Made by a program: the position numbers and the translations under genes. The notes under the pieces were generated by a model. That model worked only from the letters and a program-made list of their open reading frames with translations, searched no databases and was not told the origin of the DNA. From assembly GCA_019310385.1 (NCBI GenBank), contig JAFDEK010000009.1, positions 1 to 55,335 of the forward strand: a stretch of 55,335 bases of DNA, in the 5' to 3' direction. Source of the stretch: Deltaproteobacteria bacterium. GTDB lineage: Bacteria > Myxococcota_A > UBA9160 > UBA4427. Positions 46,146 to 55,244 of this stretch are shown here, piece by piece (the first letter of the stretch is position 1; every line of letters begins with the position of its first letter).

Positions 46146-46852
46146 AGCCCCTCGATGAGCAGAATCACTATGACATCCTCGAGATCTCGCGCGATGCGGC
46201 TCCCGAGGAGGTGGAGCGTGCCTACCGCATCGCGAAGGCCGCCTACGCGGAGGAGTCGCTGGCGCTCTACTCCCTCTTCGACACGGCGGATGCGGCGGTG
46301 ATCCGCGATCGCATCGAGTGCGCCTACGAGGTGCTCTGCAGCTTCGAGGCACGCAGCGCATACGACGACGAGGTGCCCGCAGACGAGCTGTCGGAGCGCG
46401 ACCCAGACGTCCGGCCGTCCTCGGTGCGCAGGAGTACGCTGAGCGTCGAGAGCATGACCGCCCTGGCCTTCGACTCGGACCGCGAAGCTGCGCCGCCTTC
46501 GGCGACGGTGGCCGAGCTGCCCGCTGCCATCGACGTGTTCGAAGATCTGCACGCCGAGGTCGAGGAGGAGGAGCAGGACTTCGACGGCGCGGGCCTGCGC
46601 CGGGCTCGAATGCGCCGGGGGATCGAGCTCGAGCAGATCGCCGCCGTGACCAAGGTGAGTCGCACCTGTCTGCAGCACATCGAAGACGAGCGCTACGGGG
46701 AGCTGCCGGCCGCGGTCTATGTGCGCGGCTTCGTGAGCGCCTATGCGCGTGCGATCGGGCTCGACACGAAGCGGGTCGCGACGGGCTACATGGCGCGACT
46801 CGAGGAGTCTCGCGACGCGCCGCGCCGGTCGGGCCTCCTCGGCAGGAAGTGA
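46142..46852 (+). CDS. J-domain-like protein with RodZ-type helix-turn-helix
   Basis: A 236-residue protein. The first 70 residues (HYDILEISRDAAPEEVERAYRIAKAAY) resemble a DnaJ domain, but the essential HPD triplet is missing, so it should not activate Hsp70. An acidic linker (about 75-145) precedes a RodZ/HTH_25-type domain (about 150-220; LRRARMRRGIELEQIAAVTKVS and VYVRGFVSAYARAIGLD). There is no membrane helix, unlike RodZ. It overlaps the MinD-like ATPase upstream and rluD downstream. The pairing with a positioning ATPase suggests a role in cell shape or polarity, which is inference. Confidence 0.82.
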   Translation: MKPLDEQNHYDILEISRDAAPEEVERAYRIAKAAYAEESLALYSLFDTADAAVIRDRIECAYEVLCSFEARSAYDDEVPADELSERDPDVRPSSVRRSTLSVESMTALAFDSDREAAPPSATVAELPAAIDVFEDLHAEVEEEEQDFDGAGLRRARMRRGIELEQIAAVTKVSRTCLQHIEDERYGELPAAVYVRGFVSAYARAIGLDTKRVATGYMARLEESRDAPRRSGLLGRK

Positions 46853-47874
46853 TCCGCCCGGAAGAGACCGGGACCGACGAGCTCGATGACGACGAGCTCG
46901 GCGGCGAAGGGATCTCCCCGGGCGAGGCCATGCTACTGCGATTCTCCGTCGCGGAAGCGGACGCGGGCGCCCGACTCGACGTGACGCTCAGCAAGCTCTC
47001 CGGGGTGTCGCGCGCCCAGGTGCGGCGCTGGATCGAGGCCGAGCGCGTGCGCGTGAATGGGCGCAGCTGCCGGCCCAGCCAGAGGGGCGCTGTCGGCGAT
47101 CAGATCGAGGCCGCGGTGCCCGAAGCCACGGCCGCCGAGGCGCAGGCCGAGGCCATTCCCATCGACATCGTCTACTCGGACGCCGACCTCGTCGTGGTCG
47201 ACAAGGCGGCGGGGATGGTGGTGCACCCTGCGCCGGGGCACGCATCGGGGACCCTCGTCAACGCGCTGCTTCACCACTGCGGTGATCTCGCGGGCGTCGG
47301 GGGCGTATTGCGGCCGGGGATCGTGCACCGTCTCGACCGGGGCACCTCGGGGATCCTCGTGGTGGCCAAGACCGACGCGGCCCACCAGGCCCTCGCCGCG
47401 CAGTTCCACGACCACAGCATCGAGCGCGTCTATGTGGCCTTCGTGCGCGCGCTGCCGGGAAGCGAGAGCGGGACCATCGATCGCCCCATCGGGCGTCATC
47501 CCCAGGATCGCAAGCGCATGAGCGTGCGCACCCGCTCGGGGCGCGCGGCGTGCACCCGCTGGCGGGTCGAGGCGCGCTTTCCCGCCAGTGGAATCAGTCG
47601 TCTTTCGATCCGACCCGAAACCGGTCGCACCCACCAGATCCGCGTACACCTCTCCTCGGTGGGGCTCCCCGTCGTGGGCGATCCTGTGTACGGGGGAGGC
47701 GCGCGCCGGCCGGCGCGCCGCAGCGCCGCGGAGGCGGCCTTGACCCGCCCGGCTCTGCATGCCGCCTCGCTGGGCTTCGTACATCCACGAAGCGGCGAGC
47801 GCGTGCACTTCGAGGCGCCGCTCCCCGCCGATCTCGCCCGTCTCGCAGCGACCCTCGCGGAGGCCGAGGGATGA
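46849..47874 (+). CDS. rluD: Ribosomal large-subunit pseudouridine synthase, RluD-like
   Basis: Makes pseudouridine in 23S rRNA. From GTG 46849 it has 341 residues: an acidic start, an S4 domain (about 32-90; RLDVTLSKLSGVSRAQVRRWI), and the RluA-type catalytic domain with GIVHRLDRGTSGILVVAK, whose Asp is the catalytic residue, and RPETGRTHQIRVHLSSVGLPVVGDPVYG. The GTG overlaps the upstream stop; ATG 46930, giving a start at MLLRFSV, would match the usual RluD length better. The stop overlaps pgeF (ATGA). RluD and RluC/A cannot be separated with certainty, but the pgeF neighbour supports RluD. Confidence 0.93.
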   Translation: MIRPEETGTDELDDDELGGEGISPGEAMLLRFSVAEADAGARLDVTLSKLSGVSRAQVRRWIEAERVRVNGRSCRPSQRGAVGDQIEAAVPEATAAEAQAEAIPIDIVYSDADLVVVDKAAGMVVHPAPGHASGTLVNALLHHCGDLAGVGGVLRPGIVHRLDRGTSGILVVAKTDAAHQALAAQFHDHSIERVYVAFVRALPGSESGTIDRPIGRHPQDRKRMSVRTRSGRAACTRWRVEARFPASGISRLSIRPETGRTHQIRVHLSSVGLPVVGDPVYGGGARRPARRSAAEAALTRPALHAASLGFVHPRSGERVHFEAPLPADLARLAATLAEAEG

Positions 47875-48557
47875 GCGCCGCGATCCCGGCCGCCCTGCGC
47901 CACCCGCTCCTCGCCGAGGCGGGGGTGCTCCACGGCTTCGGCGTGCGGGGGAGCGTTATCCCCGAGGGGATATTGAGACCCCAGCAGGTCCACGGTGCCG
48001 CGGTGGCGCGCATCGAGGCCGGGGATGGCCAGGGCCTGACTCCCGCTGAAGCCGACGCCGTGGTGTCGCGGACAGCGGGAATCCCGGTCGCCGTGGCGAC
48101 TGCGGACTGCGTGCCCATCCTCGCCTGTAGCGAAGACGGGTACGCGGTGGCGGCGATCCATGCCGGCTGGCGTGGGCTCGCCCAGGGAGTCATCGAAGCG
48201 GGAATCGAGGCCCTGGGCGGCCTCTCGGGCCCTGGCATGCGGCTCAGGGCCGTCGTGGGGCCCCATATCGGCATCTGCTGCTACGAGGTCGACGAGCCCG
48301 TGCTCTCGGCCCTGGGCTCGCGCTTTGCCCGGGATCTCGAGACCGCGAGTCGGCCCTCGCGGGCGGGGCACGCCTACCTCGATCTGGGGCGCCTCGCTGC
48401 GGCCGCGCTCGGGCGGGCCGGGGTCGAGGCCGGGGCGCGGGGTGTGATCCCGGATTCCTGCACCCGCTGCGGCGTCGAGCGCTTCCACTCCTACCGGCGC
48501 GACGGCGAGGCCGCGGGCCGGATGGTCCACTTCGTGGGCGCGCTAGCGCGGCCTTGA
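47871..48557 (+). CDS. pgeF: Purine nucleoside phosphorylase / polyphenol oxidase family (YfiH/PgeF)
   Basis: A 228-residue YfiH-type protein. It contains HGFGVRG near the start, QVHGAAV, TADCVPILA (about 79-87), HAGWRGLAQGV (about 98-108) and VGPHIGICCYEV, the His and Cys metal ligands of the family. In E. coli the protein corrects misincorporated serine in peptidoglycan precursors; other members cleave nucleosides. ATG 47871 overlaps the rluD stop and has GGAGG upstream. The rluD-pgeF pair is widely conserved. Confidence 0.95.
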   Translation: MSAAIPAALRHPLLAEAGVLHGFGVRGSVIPEGILRPQQVHGAAVARIEAGDGQGLTPAEADAVVSRTAGIPVAVATADCVPILACSEDGYAVAAIHAGWRGLAQGVIEAGIEALGGLSGPGMRLRAVVGPHIGICCYEVDEPVLSALGSRFARDLETASRPSRAGHAYLDLGRLAAAALGRAGVEAGARGVIPDSCTRCGVERFHSYRRDGEAAGRMVHFVGALARP

Positions 48558-48582
48558 CAGCGGTTGGTGACGGGTCTAGCCT
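48554..48582 (+). promoter_or_regulatory. Predicted promoter for the rho operon
   Basis: A perfect TTGACA (48554-48559) overlaps the pgeF stop; a 17-base spacer leads to TAGCCT (48577-48582). If used, the rho leader would be close to 580 bases long. Confidence 0.5.
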
Positions 48583-49166
48583 CGAATCTCCCAAGTCCCT
48601 CCCAATTTATGTCCAGCAGCGGAATTCCGAAGCCCAACGGGCTCTCCAGGAACGGAGCCGGGCCGGAAGCCGGCAGAAGCCAGCAGGAGCTGACAGGAGA
48701 CACGGTTGGGACGGTTGGAGATCGGGGACGAGCGGCAGCGGCAATCGGAGCGCGCGAAGGCAGAGCATGGCTCGTGAAATCGCGTTGAAGTCGCGTTGAA
48801 GTCGCGAAATGGTGACGCGAAATGGTGACGCGAGCGAATTTCGGTCAACTTCCAGGCCTGTCGGTCCGAACGAAAGCTCAGATTCCGACGACTATTCGCC
48901 AGGCGATGCGTACCGCGTGACTGCCGCTGGTGGATGAAGCCTGATACCGCGCCCGAGCGCGAGACCGTCCGCGAATTTCCACATGCGACTCGAAAGAGAT
49001 CGGGAACCCAATCCAGCGAATCGCGAACCAACCCACCCCCGAATCCCCCTCGAACACCCATTCCCCCACTCGAAATCCAGAGACTCCCAGCTCGAGATTC
49101 CCAGCATGAGATCGATACAAAGAGCCATTCACATCATTGGTATCCAACCATGAGAGAGAAGATCAC
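48558..49166 (+). other. rho: Long rho leader with repeats and a C-rich, G-poor tract
   Basis: The 609-base gap between pgeF and rho has no supported gene. It holds an 11- and 13-bp repeat array (48781-48828) and, at 48990-49120, a tract rich in C and poor in G (31 C against 6 G in 49021-49080). Such tracts are typical of Rho-binding (rut) sites, and rho genes are known to limit their own transcription by this means. The link is inference. Confidence 0.55.
48781..48828. repeat. 11-bp and 13-bp tandem repeats in the rho leader
   Basis: Two exact copies of CGCGTTGAAGT (48781, 48792) are followed by two exact copies of CGCGAAATGGTGA (48803, 48816). The units share the CGCG start, so one may have grown from the other. 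Confidence 0.93.
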
Positions 49167-50681
49167 GTGAGCAGCGAGCGAGCAGGCGACTCGAACGGAC
49201 CCTCGAACAACAGCAACCGCGACGGCAGCAACCGCGACGGCAGCAACCGCGACGGCAGTAACCGCGGCCGGCGCAGCCGGGGGCGGCGTTCCCGCACCGG
49301 AGGCTCCGCCGGGGGGGGCAACCGGGGCAATCGCGGCGGCGGCAAGCAGTCGGCCCAACGCGACTATCTGCCTTCGGACGACGAGCTCGCCGAGGAGGAG
49401 CTCGCCGCGCTCGAGGACAACGACCAGGAAAAGATCTATGTCTGTGAGCTCAAGTCGCAGAGCATGCAGGAGCTCACGGAGTTCGCGGAAGAAAGGAACA
49501 TCGAGAACGCCGCGGGCATGCGCAAGCAGGATCTGATCTTCGCGATCCTCCAGGCACAGACGGCCTCGCGCGGACAGATTTTCGCCGAGGGTGTGCTCGA
49601 GATCCTGCAGGACGGCTTCGGCTTCCTGCGCGCGCCGGACCAGAACTACCTCGCCGGGCCCGACGACATCTACGTGTCGCCCTCGCAGATCCGCCGCTTC
49701 AATCTGCGCACCGGCGACTCGGTCGAGGGGCAGATCCGTCCGCCCAAGGAGGGGGAGCGCTACTTCGCCCTGCTCAAGGTCGAGAGCATCAACTTCGAGG
49801 CGCCGGAGAAGGCCAAGCACAAGATCCTCTTCGACAACCTCACGCCGCTCTACCCCCAGGACAAGTTCACCCTCGAGTCCGACGTGGGCGGACTCACCAC
49901 GCGCATCATCGACCTGATCGCGCCGGTCGGGAAGGGGCAGCGGGCGCTCATCACATCGCCCCCCAAGGCCGGCAAGACGATGATCCTGAAGGACATCGCC
50001 AACGCGATCGCGGAGAACCACCCCGAGGTCTACCTCATCGTGCTGCTCATCGACGAGCGGCCCGAGGAGGTGACGGACATGCAGCGCACGGTGAAGGCCG
50101 AGGTGATCTCGTCGACCTTCGACGAGCCCGCCACGCGCCACGTCCAGGTGGCCGACATGGTGATCGCCAAGGCGAAGCGCCTGGTCGAGCACCAGCGCGA
50201 CGTGGTGATCCTGCTGGATTCGATCACGCGCCTGGCCCGGGCCCACAACACCGTGGTGCCCCACTCCGGGAAGATTCTCTCCGGCGGTGTCGACTCCAAC
50301 GCGCTCCACAAGCCGAAGCGCTTCTTCGGTGCCGCCCGCAACGTCGAGGAGGGCGGCAGCCTGACCATCATCGGGACCGCGCTCATCGATACCGGTTCAC
50401 GCATGGACGAGGTGATCTTCGAGGAATTCAAGGGCACGGGAAACAGCGAGCTGGTGCTCGACCGCAAGCTCGCGGACCGGCGCACCTACCCCGCAATCGA
50501 CATCAACCGCTCGGCGACCCGCCGCGAGGAACTCCTGCTGGCGGAGAAGACGCTCAATCGCATGTACATCCTGCGCAAGGTGCTCGCGCCCCTCTCCCCG
50601 GTGGACTCCATGGAGTTCCTGCTCGGGAAGATCAAGGCGACAGGGACCAATGACGAGTTCCTCGAGTCGATGAACTCCTGA
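49167..50681 (+). CDS. rho: Transcription termination factor Rho, with disordered N-terminal extension
   Basis: RNA-dependent hexameric helicase that ends transcription. From GTG 49167 it has 504 residues. The first 85 are Arg/Asn/Gly/Ser-rich, with NRDGS repeats, RRSRGRRSR and [10 protein letters not shown], and precede the usual Rho_N helix domain (about 85-125). The CSD with DGFGFLR (about 148) and the ATPase with SPPKAGKT (about 268), [10 protein letters not shown] and [11 protein letters not shown] are intact. GAGAGAGAAG precedes the start. It heads the rho-prfA-prmC-hisD group. Confidence 0.96.
   Translation: MSSERAGDSNGPSNNSNRDGSNRDGSNRDGSNRGRRSRGRRSRTGGSAGGGNRGNRGGGKQSAQRDYLPSDDELAEEELAALEDNDQEKIYVCELKSQSMQELTEFAEERNIENAAGMRKQDLIFAILQAQTASRGQIFAEGVLEILQDGFGFLRAPDQNYLAGPDDIYVSPSQIRRFNLRTGDSVEGQIRPPKEGERYFALLKVESINFEAPEKAKHKILFDNLTPLYPQDKFTLESDVGGLTTRIIDLIAPVGKGQRALITSPPKAGKTMILKDIANAIAENHPEVYLIVLLIDERPEEVTDMQRTVKAEVISSTFDEPATRHVQVADMVIAKAKRLVEHQRDVVILLDSITRLARAHNTVVPHSGKILSGGVDSNALHKPKRFFGAARNVEEGGSLTIIGTALIDTGSRMDEVIFEEFKGTGNSELVLDRKLADRRTYPAIDINRSATRREELLLAEKTLNRMYILRKVLAPLSPVDSMEFLLGKIKATGTNDEFLESMNS
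49215..49259. repeat. 15-bp in-frame tandem repeat, 3 units, in the rho 5' end
   Basis: AACCGCGACGGCAGC at 49215 and 49230 and AACCGCGACGGCAGT at 49245 encode three NRDGS units in the disordered N-terminus of Rho. Confidence 0.93.
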
Positions 50682-50701
50682 GCGAGCCCGGCAGGGCGCC
50701 C

Positions 50702-51787
50702 ATGCCCAACTACCTCGAACGAATCACCGAAGCCGAGGAGCGCTCCCGAGAGATCGAGGGCCAGCTCTCGGATCCCGAGGTGGCGAGTCAGCCGGGCCAG
50801 TACCAGAAGCTCGCCAAGGGCCTCGGCGCCCTGCGCCCGATCATCGAGGTGGGCGAGCGCTACCGCCGCGTCCTCGGCGAGCTCGAAGAGTCTCGCGCCA
50901 TGACGGAGGACGCGGATCCCGATCTGGCCGAAATGGCGCGCTCCGAGGTCGAGAGCTTGAGCGCCGAGCTCGCTGCCCTCGATGCCGAGCTGTCCCTGCT
51001 CTTCACCCCGAAAGACCCCAACGACGAGAAGAACGCCATCTTCGAGATCCGCGCCGGCACTGGGGGGGACGAAGCGGCGCTCTTCGCCGCCGATCTCTTC
51101 CGGATGTACACCCGCTACGCGGAGAATCGCGGCTGGAAGATCGAGCCCCTCTCGAGCTCGCCCACCCCGGGAGGCGGCTTCAAGGAAGTGATCGCCATGA
51201 TCGTCGGTAGCGACGTCTTCAGTCGTTTCAAGCACGAGCGCGGCGTTCACCGGGTGCAGCGGGTTCCCGTTACCGAGTCCCAGGGCCGCATCCACACTTC
51301 GACGGTCACCGTGGCGGTGATGCCCGAGGCCGAGGACGTCGACGTGGCGATCGACGGTCAGGATCTACGCATCGACGTCATGCGCGCCGGCGGGCCGGGG
51401 GGCCAGAGCGTCAACACCACCGACTCCGCGGTGCGCATCACTCACCTGCCCACGGGCCTCGTGGTGCAGTGCCAGGACGAGAAGTCCCAGCACAAGAACA
51501 AGGCCAAGGCGATGAAGGTGCTGCGATCGCGGCTCCTGGAGCTCGAGCAACAGCGGGCCGCCGACGAGCGCGCCAGCCAGCGGCGCGAGCAGGTGGGGAC
51601 GGGCGAGCGCAGCGAGAAGATCCGCACCTACAACTACCCCCAGAGCCGGGTCACGGATCACCGCGCCGGAGTCACGCTCCACAAGCTCGACGCCGTCCTC
51701 GAGGGCGATCTGGACGAACTCCTCGACGCCGTGCGGGGCGCCATCAATGCTCGGACCGAAGAAGCCCGCAGCGAAGAAGCCCGGTGA
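50702..51787 (+). CDS. prfA: Peptide chain release factor 1
   Basis: Releases the finished protein at UAA and UAG codons. The 361 residues show an N-terminal coiled-coil domain, the codon-recognition block with PVT (about 193-195, class RF1), and the GGQ catalytic motif in [11 protein letters not shown] (about 229-239). The last dozen residues are a Glu/Ala/Arg-rich tail with EEAR repeats. ATG 50702 lies 20 bases after rho. The TGA stop overlaps the GTG of prmC, its modifying enzyme, so both are made together. Confidence 0.98.
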   Translation: MPNYLERITEAEERSREIEGQLSDPEVASQPGQYQKLAKGLGALRPIIEVGERYRRVLGELEESRAMTEDADPDLAEMARSEVESLSAELAALDAELSLLFTPKDPNDEKNAIFEIRAGTGGDEAALFAADLFRMYTRYAENRGWKIEPLSSSPTPGGGFKEVIAMIVGSDVFSRFKHERGVHRVQRVPVTESQGRIHTSTVTVAVMPEAEDVDVAIDGQDLRIDVMRAGGPGGQSVNTTDSAVRITHLPTGLVVQCQDEKSQHKNKAKAMKVLRSRLLELEQQRAADERASQRREQVGTGERSEKIRTYNYPQSRVTDHRAGVTLHKLDAVLEGDLDELLDAVRGAINARTEEARSEEAR

Positions 51788-52701
51788 GCGACGAGGCCGA
51801 CGCCGGGGGATCGCAGCAGACCTGGACGGTCCTCGATTTGCTGCGCTGGACCGCCCAGCACTTCGAGTCCCGAGGCATCGAGACCGCTCGCCTGGACGCC
51901 GAGCTGCTCCTCGCCCACGCGCTCGGAACCTCGCGGCTCCGGCTCTACCTGGATTTCGAGAAGCCCGTGCTCGAGGAAGAGCGCGCCCGCTTCCGCGAGC
52001 TGGTGCGGCACAGGGCAAGCGAACGCGTTCCCGTTTCTCAGCTGCTGGGCGAGAAGGAGTTCTGGTCCCTGAACCTCAAGGTGAGCTCCGATGTCTTGAC
52101 CCCTCGCCCCGACAGCGAGACCCTGGTCTCGGCGGCTCTGGACCGCTTGCCGGACCCCGACGGGGCGTACCGGGTGCTCGACATCGGCACCGGATCGGGG
52201 GCCATCGCCCTCGCGATCGCCCACGAACGCCCCAAGGCGATGATGACCGCAACCGATATTTCCACGGCAGCGCTACAGATTGCGGGCGTAAATGCCGACC
52301 AGTTGCAGCTGAGCGATCGAATTCGCTTTTTGGAGGGAAGCCTCTTCGAGCCGGTTCGAGGGGAGGAGTTCGACCTCGTGGTTTCGAATCCTCCCTATCT
52401 GGCTCGGTCGGAAGCCGGAGAGCTGCCGCCCGAGCTGGATCACGAGCCCGAGGAGGCACTCTTCGGAGGGGAAGACGGTTTCGCGCTTCTTCGGCCCCTG
52501 GTGGGGGCGGTGGTTGCGCACCTCGTGGATGGGGGAGGCTTCGCGGTGGAGCTGAGCCCTGGCCAGGAGGATTCGGTCGCGCAATGGTGTATGGAGGCGG
52601 GGCTGGTCGAGATCGAGACCTTGCGTGACCTGGCGCGGCAACCCCGCGTCGTCGCGGCACGTCGGGGAGCTCGAGGGCCGCAGCGCCACCTGGAGGACTG
52701 A
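51784..52701 (+). CDS. prmC: Release-factor glutamine methyltransferase
   Basis: Methylates the Gln of the GGQ motif in release factors with S-adenosylmethionine. The 305 residues have the N-terminal helical domain ([21 protein letters not shown]), the SAM-binding [16 protein letters not shown] (about 120-135) and the NPPY motif (VVSNPPYLA, about 200), which holds the target glutamine. The GTG start overlaps the prfA stop. The product acts on PrfA next to it, a common arrangement. Its stop is three bases before hisD. Confidence 0.96.
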   Translation: MSDEADAGGSQQTWTVLDLLRWTAQHFESRGIETARLDAELLLAHALGTSRLRLYLDFEKPVLEEERARFRELVRHRASERVPVSQLLGEKEFWSLNLKVSSDVLTPRPDSETLVSAALDRLPDPDGAYRVLDIGTGSGAIALAIAHERPKAMMTATDISTAALQIAGVNADQLQLSDRIRFLEGSLFEPVRGEEFDLVVSNPPYLARSEAGELPPELDHEPEEALFGGEDGFALLRPLVGAVVAHLVDGGGFAVELSPGQEDSVAQWCMEAGLVEIETLRDLARQPRVVAARRGARGPQRHLED

Positions 52702-52704
52702 AAC

Positions 52705-54072
52705 ATGGCGAGCCGATCCACAGCGAAGCTGCTGCGCGTTCTGAAGACCGATGAATCGGGCTTCGACCGCGCCTGGTCGACGATCTGCGCGCGGCGCGAG
52801 AGCGCGGGGCAGAACGTCGAGAAGCAGGCTGCGGCGATCATCTCCCGCGTGCGCGAGGGCGATGACGCGGAGCTTTTCGCCTGTGTGAAGGAATTCGACG
52901 GAGCCGACCTCGAGAGCCTGGAGGTGGGCCGGGACGAGTGGGACGCGGCCTGCGAGCTGGTCGACCCCGGTGACCGCGCCGCCATCGGCAAGGCGGCCAT
53001 GCGGGTGCGCGACTTCCACCGCAAGCGCATTCCCTCGAGCTGGGAGATGCGCGAAGAGGGCGGCGCCTACATGGGCGTGCGAGTCCGACCCCTCGAGCGG
53101 GTGGGGATCTACGTTCCCGGCGGCAAGGCGGTCTATCCCTCGAGCGTCATCATGAACGCCGTGCCGGCGTCGGTGGTCGAGGTGCCCGAGATCATCATGG
53201 CGACGCCGCCCGAGGCAGACGGCTCCATCCGTCCCGAGGTGCTGATGGCCGCGCGGGTAGCGGGCGTGCACCGGATTTTCAAGATGGGGGGCGCCCAGGC
53301 GGTGGCCGCCATGGCGTACGGCACCGCGAGCGTGCCGCGGGTCGACAAGATCACCGGTCCCGGGAACATCTGGGTCGCAACCGCGAAACGCCTGGTCTTC
53401 GGCGACGTGGGGATCGACGCCGAGGCGGGGCCCACGGAGGTCTGCATCGTTGCAGACACCAGCGCCACGCCGGCCTGGCTCGCCGCCGATCTGATCTCCC
53501 AGGCGGAGCACGACGAGCTCGCCCAGGCGGTGCTGATCACCAACAGCAAGGGCATCGCGACCCGGGTGCAGAGCGCGCTCACCAAGCAGATCAAGGACCT
53601 CGAGCGCGCCGACATCGCGCGCGAGTCCCTCACCAAGCGCGGGGCCATCGTGGTGACGCGGAACATCAACGAGTCCATGGATCTCGCCAATGAGTACGGC
53701 GGTGAGCACCTCGTACTCGCGGTGAAGGACGCGGAGCTCATGCACAAGCGGGTCGTGAACGCCGGTGCGGTCTTCCTGGGGCACTACACCCCGGTCGCGG
53801 TGGGGGACTACATCGCGGGGCCCAACCACGTGCTGCCCACGGGTGGCACCGCGCGCTTCTTCTCGCCCCTGGGCGTGGACGACTTCCTCAAGCGCACCTC
53901 CTTCGTGCGCTTCGAGCCTCCCAAGCTGCGGGAGCTGGGCGCCGAGGTAATTCGTCTCGCGGAGGTCGAGGGCCTGACGGGCCACGGCCGTTCCGTCGAC
54001 CTGCGCCTGCAGAAGATCCGCCGCGCGCGGCGGGAGCGGGAAGCCGCGCGGGAGGCCGAGGCGGAGCTCTGA
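52705..54072 (+). CDS. hisD: Histidinol dehydrogenase
   Basis: Oxidises histidinol to histidine in two NAD-dependent steps with a zinc ion. The 455 residues contain ERVGIYVPGGKAVYPSSVIMNAVPA (N-terminal signature), KITGPGNIWVATAKRLVFG, and zinc/catalytic residues in LISQAEHDELAQAVL and YGGEHLVLAV (the Glu-His pair). ATG 52705 has only three bases to prmC, so it is in the rho-prfA-prmC transcript. Other his genes are not in the window. A basic tail of Arg/Glu/Ala ends the protein. Confidence 0.96.
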   Translation: MASRSTAKLLRVLKTDESGFDRAWSTICARRESAGQNVEKQAAAIISRVREGDDAELFACVKEFDGADLESLEVGRDEWDAACELVDPGDRAAIGKAAMRVRDFHRKRIPSSWEMREEGGAYMGVRVRPLERVGIYVPGGKAVYPSSVIMNAVPASVVEVPEIIMATPPEADGSIRPEVLMAARVAGVHRIFKMGGAQAVAAMAYGTASVPRVDKITGPGNIWVATAKRLVFGDVGIDAEAGPTEVCIVADTSATPAWLAADLISQAEHDELAQAVLITNSKGIATRVQSALTKQIKDLERADIARESLTKRGAIVVTRNINESMDLANEYGGEHLVLAVKDAELMHKRVVNAGAVFLGHYTPVAVGDYIAGPNHVLPTGGTARFFSPLGVDDFLKRTSFVRFEPPKLRELGAEVIRLAEVEGLTGHGRSVDLRLQKIRRARREREAAREAEAEL

Positions 54073-54503
54073 GGGCGGGGCGCAGGAAGCGCCCTGGCAT
54101 CTATCGAGCCTGTTCTAGGCTGCTCGCTCTGCGCTTGCGCTGGGTCGCGCACCGGTTGGTAGACCCGCTGGCCTCGAGCCGCGCGTCGTGAACACGCGTC
54201 AACTCTTGACGCGAACTCGATGAGGATCCAGTCTCTTGCCCCTCCGGTCCCGCCGGAGATCCTGCTGCTTTCGAAGGACTGCCCTCCCGAGTACGCGAAG
54301 TTCGCCGGCCGTGTCGTCGCCTCCCATCGAGCTTGGTCAGTGCGTGATCCAAGCGGCGTGTGTGCGGCCTGGCCAGGCCGCGCAGCTGAAGCTTCGATCC
54401 CCTGGGCGGCGCACTTGTGAGATCAGGTCGCCAAGCTGCGCCAGAGCGATCGGGGTTGTAGTCCTTGAGCACGCGCTATCTTCGGTACTCAAGGGGGGGT
54501 GTC
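54073..54503. other. 431-base gap after hisD without a supported gene
   Basis: The region is less GC-rich than hisD and has open frames on both strands, but none has a convincing start signal, biased codon use or known motif. A TTGACG at 54206 has no partner box. It may contain the remains of an accessory gene. Nothing else is visible. Confidence 0.5.
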
Positions 54504-54734
54504 ATGTCGCAGACTCAGATCCCTAGGCTCGATTTCGCGCGAATTCCGGATGAGCTTCAGGGGCTATGGGTTGTCGTTAGAGTCGGGAAGAAGCAGAAGG
54601 TGATCGGGCAAGGCCGAACCGCCGAAGAAGCGCTTTCTGCGAGCGGAGTGAGCGTCGACGACAAGACGGCAGTGTTGACTCAGGTCCCGACCGAAATGCC
54701 CGTTGCCTACATGGGGCAGGTCGAGCCTGCGTGA
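54504..54734 (+). CDS. Small DUF5678-like protein
   Basis: A 76-residue soluble protein. The core LQGLWVVVRVGKKQKVIGQGRTAEEALSASG has the layout of DUF5678 domains (Trp-Val strand, hairpin, then helix with a Glu-Ala pair). The function of that family is unknown. ATG 54504 has AAGGGGGGGT upstream. Its stop overlaps the GTG of the retropepsin-like gene, so the two are made as a pair. Base composition is less GC-rich than in hisD, which suggests transfer into the genome. Confidence 0.72.
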   Translation: MSQTQIPRLDFARIPDELQGLWVVVRVGKKQKVIGQGRTAEEALSASGVSVDDKTAVLTQVPTEMPVAYMGQVEPA

Positions 54735-55138
54735 ACTTCGAGTACACCCGGATCCCCGGGCTGAATGTCTGGCGCCCATACGTGTACGTTCGCCTTCACA
54801 ACAGGCCCGCCGACCGGGTATCTAACTTGGTGCCCATGGTCCTGGATACCGGGTCGGACCATTGCTTGTTCAACGCGGAGCTTGCACACACGGTCGGGAT
54901 GAACCCACTCGACGGTGGTCGAGTTGTCGGCACACAAGGCGTCGGAGGATCCGCACCGACCGCACTGTGGCCAGTCGACCTGGAGCTGCCCGAGTTGGAC
55001 GAGACCTTTCAAGTGCGAGCACAATTCGGTCAGTTGCCACCCGGTGTGAACGGTCTTCTAGGCAACCACGGGTTCATCGACCGATTCACGCGCGTTGCGT
55101 TTCACCCCAAGGCACATCAGTTCGAGCTCGAACTCTAA
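54731..55138 (+). CDS. Retropepsin-like aspartic protease
   Basis: A 135-residue protein with the single-domain aspartic-protease pattern of retroviral-type enzymes: a hydrophobic strand leading to MVLDTGSDHCLFN (catalytic Asp in DTGS, about 37-40) and a C-terminal GVNGLLGNHGFIDRF that matches the ILG-type flap-end block. Such proteases act as dimers. There is no signal peptide or membrane helix. The GTG start overlaps the stop of the DUF5678-like gene, so the small protein may be its partner, substrate or inhibitor. That role is inference. Confidence 0.78.
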   Translation: MNFEYTRIPGLNVWRPYVYVRLHNRPADRVSNLVPMVLDTGSDHCLFNAELAHTVGMNPLDGGRVVGTQGVGGSAPTALWPVDLELPELDETFQVRAQFGQLPPGVNGLLGNHGFIDRFTRVAFHPKAHQFELEL

Positions 55139-55183
55139 TCCGCCCATGCGGGCTGCCCGCCGCCCGGATCGCTCTCGACGACG

Positions 55184-55212
55184 TTGACGTGACAATCGCC
55201 AGTGAATACCCT
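55184..55212 (+). promoter_or_regulatory. Possible weak promoter before the last gene
   Basis: TTGACG (55184-55189), a 17-base spacer and TACCCT (55207-55212) face the gene at 55245. The -10 box matches consensus at only three places. Confidence 0.25.
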
Positions 55213-55244
55213 GTCGAATCGCGATTGCCGAAGAGGATTCCCCC

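Noticed and set aside
54101-54472. Minus-strand 123-codon frame and plus-strand 66-codon frame after hisD as genes
   Set aside because: No start signal, known motif or consistent codon pattern; the sequences are low in hydrophobic core residues.
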